Source of the DNA: Dendrobium chrysotoxum
Lineage: Eukaryota; Streptophyta; Magnoliopsida; Asparagales; Orchidaceae
Assembly: GCA_019925795.1 (NCBI GenBank)
Contig: CM034300.1
Span: 35,637,591 to 35,701,590 of the forward strand
Direction of reading: 5' to 3'
DNA length: 64,000 bases
Shown: piece by piece, positions 31,087 to 40,689 of the stretch
How the letters are laid out: the number at the start of each line of letters is the position of its first letter
Position numbering within the stretch: position 1 is the stretch's first letter
The notes under the pieces: model-generated
The model's database searches: none
What the model saw: the letters and a program-made list of their open reading frames with translations, nothing else
Told to the model about the DNA's origin: nothing
Program-made: the position numbers and the translations under genes

Positions 31087-32029
31087 GGTTACCGCATTTT
31101 CGTTGGAAGAAGTCTACGACTTAGGTAGTATAGAGCATTCTCTTTCCCTTTATCATTGACTTGAGCTAACAGGGCCCCGAGATACTCATCAAGGGCCGCA
31201 GTGTAAAGGATTAAAGGTTTCCCCGGAACAGGGGCTGCCAAAACTAGTGGATTGGTCAGGTATTGTTTGGTATTTTCAAAAGCAGATTGATATTTCTCAT
31301 CCCAAAGAAATTTGGCATCCTTTTTAGCAAGGATGGAGAATGGTTGACATCTTCCAGATAAATTTGAAATGAACCTTCTTATATATGCTAATTTTCCTTG
31401 GAGAGACCTTAGTTGAGTAAGGCTCTTGGCAGGTGGCATATTTAAGATAGCTTCAATTTTAGCTGGATCAATTACAATTCCACGGTGCCTCACTACAAAA
31501 CCTAAGAATTTTCCTGAAGTAACGCCAAAAGTGCATTTTAATGGATTCATCTTAAGATCATAGCGGCGCAACCATTCAAAGATAATTCTTAAGTCATAAA
31601 GATGAGCCTCTTTAACTTTACTCTTGACAACCAAATCTTCAATATAACATTCGACTTGATTATAAATTAGGTCATCAAAGATTCGAGTCATAGCCCGTTG
31701 GTAGGTTGCAGCGGCATTTTTAAGGCCAAATGGCATCACTTTATTGCAAAAGATCCCTATAGGACTTCTAAATGCAGTATTTCTCTCATCTTCTGGGGCC
31801 ATCTTGATTTTATTATAACCAGACGAGCCATCCATAAAGGAGAAAATAACATGTAAGGAGGCAATATCCACCATAAGTTCTGGTATGGGTAAAGGAAATT
31901 CATTCTTAGGACATGCCTTATTCAGGTCTCTATAGTCAACATAGACTCGGATTTGACTGTTCTTCTTTCGAACTGGCACGACACTGGCTACCCAAGAGAG
32001 GTATTGTTCCTCTCAGATAAATCCAGCCT
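31087..32029 (-). pseudogene. Ogre-1 reverse transcriptase
   Basis: A 296-codon open stretch (31979-31089) contains RT motifs in order: RVYVDYRDLNKACPKNEFPLP, FSFMDGSSGYNKI (catalytic Asp), VMPFGLKNAAATYQRAM, VECYIEDLVVKS, LKMNPLKCTFGV and GKFLGFVV, then the connection and start of RNase H (LILYTAALDEYLGALLAQ). The catalytic box is YIED instead of the normal Y-x-D-D, so one catalytic Asp is replaced by Glu. A frameshift lies just before it, near 31980-32030. Confidence 0.9.
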
Positions 32030-33414
32030 CTACCAATTTCTTGACTTTAGAAATGACTGTTGTTCAATTTCCAGACGCATACATCTAGGAGCTTGTTTGA
32101 TAGGAATAGCATCATGCTGGATTCCAAGTTTATGAACTGCCACGTCAGCAGACAAACCTGACATTTCATCATATGTCCAGGCAAAGCAATCCTTAAACTC
32201 GGAGAGAAGTTGAATTAGATCCTTAGACTCATCCTTACTCAACAAAGAACTAATGAAAGTAGGGCAAGGGTCTTCCTCTATTCCAAGGTTGATTTCCTTA
32301 AGTTCATCAATTGTTGATTTGATTTCCTCCTCAAATTCACGTGGTGCATCCCGAACTTGAAGATCATCAGAATCATCTGAAGTCTCCAAATAAAGTCTAT
32401 CGAGAGAATCGATGACTTTAATAGGGACATTCTCAAATTCAGGATGGCTAGTTATCATTAAGCAATATTCATCGTCAATAAATGAACTAACAGTACCAAA
32501 GCTGATACCACTTGTCCAATTTTTATTGACTTTTGAATTCCAAATGTTTTCATGGTATCTAGCTTGACCTTTAGTCCATTGACTTGGAGCGAATCCTTTA
32601 GAGATAAGAGCTTTAATACCAATAGGAAAGTAACCAAAAGGTAATTCCATTAATTCATTAAAATCTATCTCATCAAGGGTTACATCATCTTCATTCCTTG
32701 AAGAGGAGGAGCCAGGGAAAAACTTCTGGACTTTCCTTATTTCTCCATCTAGATTAGGGGCATCCTTAATCACTAACCTTGAGACGTTGTCTACAGATAA
32801 TGGGGTTAAGGTTAAGGATCGAACTGCCTATTGAGCTTTTCATAAAGAGTTAATTCAGGCTCATCACTTTGAACTTTTGAATTATCACCTTCCTAGTCAC
32901 TATCCGAATCTAAGGTAAGATCAAATTTTGGAGGAGGATTTATTTTTTGATAGTCAAAAGCAATTCTGGCATCCCATTTCCTTGACTCTTCATCAAAACT
33001 TGATTCTAGTTCGATGTATATTAGGGGATTTCTTTTTTCAACTGAAGGGTGGCCTCGACCTCGTGCTCTTTGAACCATCCTCCCACCTCTTTGAAGTAAA
33101 CTATTTAGAGGCCTAAAGATCACACGCTCGACGTCATCTTCACTACTGAAATTATTTCTTTTTTTATTCTTAACTTTTTTAGTTTTTTGAATTGCTTTTG
33201 AAGTATAATTTTCTACTTTCTCCTCTTTAATATTGATCTCTACCTTAGAATAGGTGGTGGACCCTTTAGGTGCATAATATGCAGTATCTTCGTAGATCCC
33301 GATCTCATGAATAGAGAATGATTGCAGATCACCCTTGATTTCATGCTCAATGCCAACTCGTTGGTATTTGATGCATTGGTGTAGGATAGATGGAACTATC
33401 CTATACTCATGGAT
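32030..33414 (-). pseudogene. Ogre-1 protease-RT linker region
   Basis: Mostly open stretches at 32773-32030 and 33123-32893, in different frames, with segments such as DEIDFNELMELPFGYFPIG and FKDCFAWTYDEMSGL. The latter is the normal lead-in to gypsy RT. The part from 33123 to 33414 follows the protease after a stop in place of the usual Trp (GRPW). Ogre elements are reported to have an intron between protease and RT; I cannot tell whether splice sites survive here. Confidence 0.65.
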
Positions 33415-33942
33415 CTAGGGCCTACCTAAGATTGCATTGAAGGATGTGTCTAAATCAAGTATATGAAATTTTGCCTCTATTTTAAAATCTTCTATCTCTA
33501 GAAGGAGGGTAATTGAACCTAAAGCCTTCTCGCCCTTTTTGTTAAACCCACGAAGCACTAACTTATGAGTTGAGAGCTTGCTAGTATCAACTCTAAGGTA
33601 TGCGAGAGTCTTTATGTTCATCACGTTGACCGATGCACCCGGATCAATGAGAACTCTAGATAACTTAAATTTTCCCACATTTACGGTAATGAAAAGTGGA
33701 CGATTATGATCGACACTTCCTAGGAGTAGATCCTCATCAGAAAAGGTTACTCCTGTGATTTCCTTAAAGTATAAAGCTTCTTCAGAAGTTAAAGCTATTT
33801 GAGCTAAGCAGATCTCTGGGTCGAGAAGTGCTTTAATTAAGGATTCTCTCATCTCTTTAGAGAGGATGAGAGCATCGTAGATGCTCAACTTAGAAGGAAA
33901 CTTCCTAAGATGAGCTAAGATATTATAATCAACTTTTGGAAC
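33415..33942 (-). pseudogene. Ogre-1 aspartic protease
   Basis: Retroviral-type aspartic protease that cleaves the polyprotein. VLIDPGASVNVMN holds the catalytic Asp with a DPGAS box, and the flap and C-terminal parts follow (KALGSITLLLEIEDFK and FHILDLDTSFNAILGRP). A TAG replaces the Trp usual after GRP. At its upstream end the reading frame runs into the Sirevirus B LTR at 33943: the first residues of the apparent open frame (MAHLILS) come from the LTR, and true gypsy sequence starts at VPKVDYNILAHL. Confidence 0.85.
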
Positions 33943-35711
33943 TGAAAGTATGAGATGCGCCAAGAGGGGGGTTGAATTGGTATTGTAAAAATTATTCCTA
34001 AATAGGAGTTCTAAATTTTTTTGGATTTTTAATATAACAACACAATGAGTAGAATGTGAAAGCTAATGATACGATCACAACGATGATATTGGTAAAATAA
34101 TTACAGATCTCACAATACAAAGAAAACACAATCAGATTTCTCACCACGCAGATATAGTAGTAAGCAAGTATGTGAAAAATAAAATGCGATAAAAAAATGG
34201 AAAAAGCACACCATAAATTTTTATAGTGGTTCGGTCACTTAACCTACGTCCACTCCCCGGAGTCCTCTACTCTGAGAATTGCACTACTAAAAGTTGACTC
34301 TCCTTTTGCTCCCACAGTAAGGCGGAGAAGCCTTTACAGGACTCCCTTTCACCTCCCCTAGTGTGGCGGAATACCAGACGCTATGTCACCCTCCCGGAGA
34401 AGGCTGAGTACCCAAATGATGTTGATCTTGAAGCCTTTCTTCCCTAGAGAACTTTCCCAAGACTCCCAAAGCCACAAGAGGAGCAAAGCATGCAGCTAGC
34501 TTGGATCCACCGTGTGATCCCCTCACACTCCTTCTCCCTCACGCTCAAGCTCACCTTCTCCTTCCTCTCACAAGCCCTGGATCTCTCCAAAGAAAGCTTC
34601 TCTCTCAACAGTTCCTTCTTCTCTCAATGCTTCTCACACTAGCAAGACAGACCAACAACTTCTTTAATTGAAAAATTAAAGTCCTTTTAAATCAGGCTTC
34701 AGAAAACCCTAAAAATTTCAATTTTTATCTCTGTTCATACACTACCATATAAGATCGTATAGTACGATCAGTTCAAAGACAGCTTCGTCCAGTATGAACA
34801 CAGATGAACAGTTCACAAATTTTACGAACATCATATTTTACGATCCGGAGATCGTACAGGATGATCATGTTATTTTTAACTGTTCGTATAGAACGATATG
34901 TGGGATGATCTCTAGGATGAGCAAATTCATCTCTGACCATCGTCCAGTACTGTACTATTCATATAGTATGATTAGTTCATTTTCAGGACATCGTCCGGTA
35001 TGATATTAATATCGTCCGGAATAAATAGAACAAAAACCTTGGTTTCGTCTGGTATGATCAATGGGATGAATAAAATCATGTCTGACCATCGTATAGAATG
35101 ATATACATCATATAGTATGATCAAATGTAATTAAGAAACTAAGATTTTATTTCCTTATTATGGGAGATAATTATGGTAAGTTTTCAAATAATCGTACAAT
35201 ACGATATATATTGTACAGTACAAATAGTTCAAAATATCAAAATTAGAAACTAACCAAACTTATTCTGGTGGCTAGGGTTTTTGAATTGAACCTCATCGTA
35301 CAGAACGATTAACATCGTACAGTATGATTAGGTTATAGAACTAATCATTTAGGATTAGATGTTAGCCTGAGAATTAATGACTCATCGTACAGTACGATTA
35401 AAAATCGTACAATACGATCAGTTTTTTTTTTTTTTGACAAAAAAAAAATCTCCCTCTGTGTGTGTGCATGGTTGCTCCTTTTACATACATGCTTTTGTGG
35501 CAGACTCAAGAAAATAAAAATACAAGTTTTTGAATATCCTATTCTACCCAGTTTGAGTCTCCAGTAATCTTGAGCGGTGTGTATCTAACCTGAAATATTA
35601 GTGCTCACAGACAATGATAAACATTTATAATCTTTAAGGAAGTCCATATAAATTTAATAAGTATTAGTTGTCACCATTAAAATCAAGTGCTCGGGATCCT
35701 GGATTTCAATA
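33943..35711 (-). repeat. Sirevirus B LTR
   Basis: Begins TGAAAGTATGAG with a CCAAGAGGGGGGTTGAATTGG box at 33960-33980, the same box as in A and C. At the high end it reads GGATTTCAATA followed by AATCTCCCCCTTTTT (polypurine tract on the minus strand). Reading on the minus strand, palindromes (34745-35430) precede a weak TATA-like TTTAAAAGG (34687-34696) and a GA-rich leader (about 34594-34640), the same order as in Sirevirus A. Confidence 0.8.
34745..35430. promoter_or_regulatory. Palindrome array in Sirevirus B U3
   Basis: Units resemble ATCGTACAGTACGAT and ATCGTATAGTACGAT, many in pairs: near 35294 (ATCGTACAGAACGAT, TAAC, ATCGTACAGTATGAT), near 35383 (ATCGTACAGTACGAT, TAAAA, ATCGTACAATACGAT), and near 34988 (ATCGTCCGGTATGAT, ATTAAT, ATCGTCCGGAATAA). 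Spacers are 4-6 bases. The core differs from that of Sirevirus A. Confidence 0.8.
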
Positions 35712-36061
35712 ATCTCCCCCTTTTTGATGGTGTCAAATAATATTTTCTGATGGCCATAATTATTATGTCTTCCTTAACTCCCCCTCAGTAGGATAATTGA
35801 TTGTAAAATAGGAGGAAAGAGATTTTTTATTTTTATTATTATTTATAAAAATAACATAATGAACATAACAAGAACAATAGATAAACAACAGATAACATTA
35901 ATATTAAGGACATAACAACATAGAAACTTCTCCCCTTTTTGACAGTAACAAAAAGGGAAGAACAACAAGTACAAACAAGAACAAAAAGAGACAAATCAAA
36001 AATAAGAACTACAAAAGCAAACACAAATACAAGCAACTAATAGAAGTAAGTACGAAAGCAT
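35712..36061 (-). other. Sirevirus B polypurine tract and 3' UTR
   Basis: The minus strand reads AAAAAGGGGGAGATT just before the LTR (plus 35712-35726). A second purine-rich motif, GACAAAAAGGGGAGAAG-like (plus 35926-35953), lies about 220 bases upstream. The hydrophobic open frame at 35839-36036 is a shadow of this T-rich UTR. Confidence 0.65.
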
Positions 36062-36280
36062 TCAATAATCGAGATCCTGATCCGGAGGTGGTGATGGAGG
36101 TCGTGGAACCACTTGAAAGTACTGCTGGAGGGACGTGAACTGGTGATTGATTAAGGTGAAGCGTTCCCTAAACCATTTCATGTCATTTATAGATTTTTGA
36201 CCCTTTGCCTTTGATGTGGCAAAGTAAAAGTTAGATACATCAAAGGGGATAATGGTTTTGAGCCACCATCCGCCATTTGT
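36062..36280 (-). pseudogene. Sirevirus B env-like ORF3, C-terminal fragment
   Basis: The minus frame from about 36286 ends in WFRERFTLINHQFTSLQQYF, then a proline-rich segment and PPPDQDLDY. This matches the layout of the Sirevirus A ORF3 end (FQVIHHYF, polyproline, SDQDPPQF). Only about 70 residues remain; the rest was lost at the junction with gypsy gag. Confidence 0.65.
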
Positions 36281-38771
36281 ACACATCTATCATCATCACA
36301 TTTCCTCTCTACAAAAGTATCTCTTTTTTTATTTTTATCAATTATAGTAGTTCCTATAACTACTGGAGAGGAAATTGTCCTAACATCCTCCTGCGAAGCC
36401 TCTTGGTCAACCTCCCAGATCAGGCCCCGGGCTCTCATCGGTAACTGTTGAGAAAGATGAAAGGATTTATTAATCAACTTTTTAAATGCCTGGGATAATG
36501 CTATATCCTAACCATCTTCAATTGAGAGAGAAAGATTAAAGTTTTTACCTGAGGTAGTCTCTTGATAGATCCATGATCCGGGTCGACCAGGTATTCCTTT
36601 GGAATTATGATATTTCCTTGATGAAAATTCTTTTCAAGCCAGTCTTTAAAGATAAAATAGTCTTCAATTGCATGGCCCAATATACAGTGATAGGGGCAAA
36701 AATTAATGTCATCCTTTTTATTTGCCTCTTCTGGCTTCTTGGCCTCTAGCAATCGAAAATCTTGTTTCTTTAAAAGACTCTTGAAAATCTTCCTTACCGA
36801 CTCTTTTTTGAAGGGATAAGGGCGAGCCAATCTCTCTTTCAAATAAATCGGGTAAGGATCCCTGGTGGACTGAGGAGTTACCTGGAATGGTTGAGATTTT
36901 TGGATTTGTTAGGGTGGAGGACCAGTGGACTGAGGACTAGCAGGTTTCTTCCCCTTATCAACTGTAGACACCATAGCAGTTCTCTTTTCAAATGACTTCA
37001 CTGGCTTATTAGTTTTCTTCTCCTCCGAAGCATCCTTTACGAATGGCTTTTTGGAAGCCTCTTCCTGCAGATTATTAGCTTTATTGAGAAGTTTTTCAAA
37101 AGTTTTAATGGTGAACCCCTTCAATAGAAAAGTAATAGGCTTATGGATATTCTTTATCAAAATTTCCATAGCATGTTGCTCTTGTAGTTGAGGTTCACAC
37201 TTCATCGAGTAATTTCTCCATCTCAAGATATAGTCAACTAAAGACTCTCCTGGTTTTTGTTTCTCAACTATGAGATCACCAACGGTTACTCTCTGCTGAG
37301 CTCCTGAGAATCTTTTTAAGAATAAACCCTCGAGCTCTGTGAATGTTTTCATTGAACCATTTGGTAGATCTACATACCATTCAAATGTAATACCAGAAAG
37401 ACTATTGACAAATTAGTAAAACAGTAGAGCATCCGACCCTCCTGCATTGCAACAGCTTGCTCGAAAGTGGGCTAGATACTGTCTTGGGTTTTCTAGGCCA
37501 CTGAAAATCCTAAAAGAAGGTGGCACAAAGCCCTTAGGGTAAGGAACTTGGTCATATTCTTTGGGTTGGGGCCTACCCTTTGGAATAGACACAATTCCTT
37601 GCAAATGGGGTAAGGCCTCCCTTATCTGTATCTCAACCATTTATTTGATATCAATCAGGGGTTGAGCAGGAGGAATTGGGAGAACTGTGGGCTGAACGTG
37701 CTGAATTATAGGTTGAACTGAGGGAATTGGTAGTAGTTTAGGAATCTTTAAACTGACCTCTGGCTGTCCACTCTGATCGGCCACTGATTGGACTATAAGT
37801 TGTGATGGGTCAGCCTGGGATTGCTGAGTTTTCACTAACTAATTCTGTATTTATTTGAGCTGTAGAGACATCTCAGCAAGCTGTGCTTCTAGATTTTTAA
37901 CATGTTGGTCATTATCTCTTACCTTTATCGATTCATCCGACTCAAAAGATGTTGAACTCTCTTCTTTACTAGGACGGAGTTTTGAAGGCTCAGCGTCCTT
38001 AGTTGACGCTCGAGTCTCAATCATGCAAACATCTCCAGTTAATTCCTCTTCTATGAACAAATCATCTTTATTTGGATCAAAGGGATCAATTTCCATCTTC
38101 TTAAGTATTTCCCTAATCTCTTGGACTATTTCATGGGCGGGTTTGCCTTCGATTGTCGTAGGATCTACAGGGAAATATCCTTAATAGTCTAGCATTTTAT
38201 CAAACTCTCTTTTATCAAGTTTAGAGAATATTTCTGTGATCTTCTGATCTCGCTCAGTAATCAAGTCTATTGTTAATTGATCCAATATTATCTGATCAAA
38301 ATCTGGAACTATCCCCTCCCCTCCGATTGTCCTAAGGTTGGTAGTCGCAAGGGTGGCATCCTCAATCTGTAGAGGGACATCCACCACAATTGGTGATAAA
38401 GGAGTTTGGAGACTCAAAGCTCCAATATCAATCGGGGTAGAGTCCTCACCTCCCTGAACAGGGAGCCGGGGGACATTGACTGGTGGAAGATCAAAACCAT
38501 CTTGAATCTGTATACCTACAGATTTATGAAACTTCTTTGGCACATAATGTTTCTTAGGCAACATGGGCCTCTTGCCCTTCACATTTACTGATTTTAAATC
38601 ATTAACTATCTCTTTAGATTTGGTTATCAAAGGGGCCAACTTAGAAAATCTTGAAGGAAGGACTGACAGTATGCCATTATGTGGGCTACCCCTACCACAT
38701 CCTGTTAAAACTATCTCCTCCGTCTTCACAGACGGGAGGTGTGGCACCCAGTGATACCCATCTACCAACAC
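36281..38771 (-). pseudogene. Ogre-1 gag, with long N-terminal extension
   Basis: One minus-strand frame with about six in-frame stops runs from 38771 to about 36500, then shifts frame. Towards its C-terminal half lie the gypsy capsid segments YPKGFVPPSFRIFSGLENPR, TFTELEGLFLKRFSG and ESLVDYILRWRNYSMKCEP, followed by the zinc-binding-like INFCPYHCILGHAIEDYF. The usual final Cys reads Tyr. The N-terminal 300 residues (38771-37851) are proline- and acid-rich, with a short coiled coil (HVKNLEAQLAEMSLQLK), and have no family I recognise. It may be continuous with ORF1 upstream after a frameshift. The C-terminal end is cut by Sirevirus B. Confidence 0.75.
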
Positions 38772-38854
38772 TGAAGTGACAGGCTATTTAACAAATTTTA
38801 TATTCCTCCTCACTGGTTGAGGAGTTAAGTTTCTTGCATTAGTCTTTTCTTCCT

Positions 38855-39562
38855 TTAAAACTTCTTTCTCAAGTTTATGCGAGGTTCTTTAGTTTGGCCA
38901 ACTTGGGCAGCACAAGTATAGATGATATTTCTCAACATCCTAGTTTTCAGAGTTTGCTTCTTTTTAAGAGTCCTCTTTACACTGTAATCTACCGGGCATG
39001 GCAGAGTGCTAACTATCCTAGTGGATCTCTCCTCCCCTGTAGCAGCTGTGAGGGGATAGAAATGACTCCCTTTACAGAGTGGAGAAGAGGTAGGGATTGG
39101 CAGCTCCTTAGCAGCCTCAGATGTAACTTTGGTTAAAGCCTTCTGCTTGGACATTTTCCTTGACTTAGTGATCTTTTTCCTCACCCTTCCCAAATAATTC
39201 TTCTTGGCACTCTTACTGCCAAAGAGTGCTCTAGTACTAGAAGATCCCTTTTCAAACACAGAGTTGACTTTAGTATCAGCAACAGGTTTCAGTTCCTTAT
39301 CCTCATGAGTAGAGGGTATAGTAGGTACGACGGTGACAATTGCCTCCATTTCAAGAATGGGGGGATCATCAGTCTCCGCCCCTACTGCTAGCTCAACCTC
39401 AAAAGCATCCTTATCGCTTTCAATAGCAAGGTCAGTGATTGTATCTCCATTGATAGATAACCTTAGGGACTTAAATCCCATTCCAAACTGAATTGTACTA
39501 GTGTGAATCAGCTCTTCAATATAAAGGTTTCGGTCAACAGAGAAAAGTAACTTTCCGGCCAT
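38855..39562 (-). CDS. Ogre-1 ORF1, unknown function
   Basis: A 235-codon uninterrupted frame upstream of gag, starting at an ATG (MAGKLLFSVDRNLYIEEL). The N-terminal third is acidic and may be folded. The middle is Ser/Lys/Arg-rich and strongly basic (KKNYLGRVRKKITKSRKMSK), and the end is basic too. An extra ORF upstream of gag is a hallmark of Ogre elements; its function is not known. It ends 83 bases before the gag-frame open stretch, and the intervening sequence is open in the gag frame (RNLTPQPVRRNIKFVK), which suggests that ORF1 and gag were once one long polyprotein joined by a now-shifted frame. It is labelled CDS because it is intact as read, not because it is known to be expressed. 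Confidence 0.55.
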   Translation of the reverse strand: MAGKLLFSVDRNLYIEELIHTSTIQFGMGFKSLRLSINGDTITDLAIESDKDAFEVELAVGAETDDPPILEMEAIVTVVPTIPSTHEDKELKPVADTKVNSVFEKGSSSTRALFGSKSAKKNYLGRVRKKITKSRKMSKQKALTKVTSEAAKELPIPTSSPLCKGSHFYPLTAATGEERSTRIVSTLPCPVDYSVKRTLKKKQTLKTRMLRNIIYTCAAQVGQTKEPRINLRKKF

Positions 39563-40660
39563 TTCAGAAAGTTGAATTATCTGAGATTTGAAATGAGAAG
39601 ATTTGAATTAGAATTTTGGATTTAAAATTTGACAAGAAGTTTATAATTTATCATATATATCAAATTATAGGAACAATAATCTGATATGTAATGATAAAAT
39701 ATAGATATTGACTTTGATTTGTAGAAAATTTTGAATTTCTGTTGTATATATTTGACTACAAGGGAATGTTGTAGGAAATATATATCAGTGGCATCAGGAT
39801 TTTGATTGGAATATTTTGACAAAAGTTTGAAATTTTAAGAGCACATTCAATTTGCATTCAAGATGATGAAATACAAATTGAAAAGGAAATCAAGAAGTTC
39901 TTGCTCGACTCTTTTACCCCACTGATTAATTCAGGGGTAAATGTCAAAGCCTAGATTTGGCAAAATTTAAAATTTGAAGTTGATTTTAGAAAAGGCTGAA
40001 TTTACATTGGCTATGTTAAACTGCATGAGAGTGTTGTAGGAAAACATATGACAACAAAGATTTGAAAAATTTTGGAAGGGGAATTGAACATTTTGAAAAT
40101 CCAACAGCACCTCCCCTTATTTCTGAAATGCAATATGTTGAATTGGTATTCAACTTAAAGGTTTACAAATATTGAAAAAGATGCTTAGAAATAACATGTC
40201 CAAATTTTAAATTGGATTCGAAAAGATTTTTATATTTTATCATGCATACTGAACCATAAGTTCATATGCAATGATAGGATATAGTGATTGATTAGGATCT
40301 AAGAAAGATCAAGTTTTACTAGAGAATTAAAATTTTGATTTTGGGATTGAAGGATTTTCTGTAAATTGTGAACTTAGCATGTAGAGGTTTATTTGAGCAT
40401 GCGAGTTTGTGACATATACAAAAAGATTTTGAAAAGCTTGGCTTAACTCTTTCGCTCTACCATCGAATTTGGAGGCAAAATGTCAAAGCCTAATTTTGAC
40501 AGATATTTCCCACACTCGCCTCTCTTTTCACATGTCTTAATTGATGTTGGCCACACTCACCCAAGATAGAAATGTGCAGAGGGACCAACGGAAGGAAAGG
40601 TAGTCAAAACTACCGATAAAACAAAATTTATACCGCTATTAAAGATGGAGAGAAAGATTT
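39563..40660 (-). other. Ogre-1 5' UTR with internal duplication
   Basis: AT-rich leader of 1.1 kb between primer site and ORF1. Two diverged copies of an approximately 400-base block are visible: about 39600-39990 and 40140-40500. Each ends in the phrase ATGTCAAAGCCTA (39938-39954 and 40479-40493), preceded by a CTCTTT(C/T)-containing stretch. No coding capacity is apparent. Confidence 0.5.
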
Positions 40661-40679
40661 GTCCCCAACGGAGTCACCA
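40661..40679 (-). other. Primer binding site of Ogre-1
   Basis: The minus strand reads TGGTGACTCCGTTGGGGAC, about 10 bases downstream of the 5' LTR across an A-run (T-run on plus). It resembles the TGGCGACTCCGCTGGGGAC-like site that I recall for Ogre elements (tRNA-Arg type). The tRNA identity is from memory. Confidence 0.75.
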
Positions 40680-40689
40680 TTTTTTTTTT

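Larger units (their letters stand above)
33943..36280 (-). mobile_element. Sirevirus B: 3' fragment with one LTR
   Basis: An LTR (33943-35711), the polypurine tract and the tail of ORF3 are present on the minus strand, then gypsy gag sequence resumes at about 36250-36300. There is no second LTR, gag or pol, and no target duplication can be matched, so the 5' part was lost by deletion. Homology to Sirevirus A is seen in the LTR layout, the polypurine motifs and the ORF3 C-terminus. The right boundary is approximate. Confidence 0.75.

Noticed and set aside
35839..36036. 65-residue hydrophobic peptide that might be a membrane protein
   Set aside because: It is a translation of the T-rich Sirevirus B 3' UTR, including the second polypurine motif, and has no counterpart protein in A or C.
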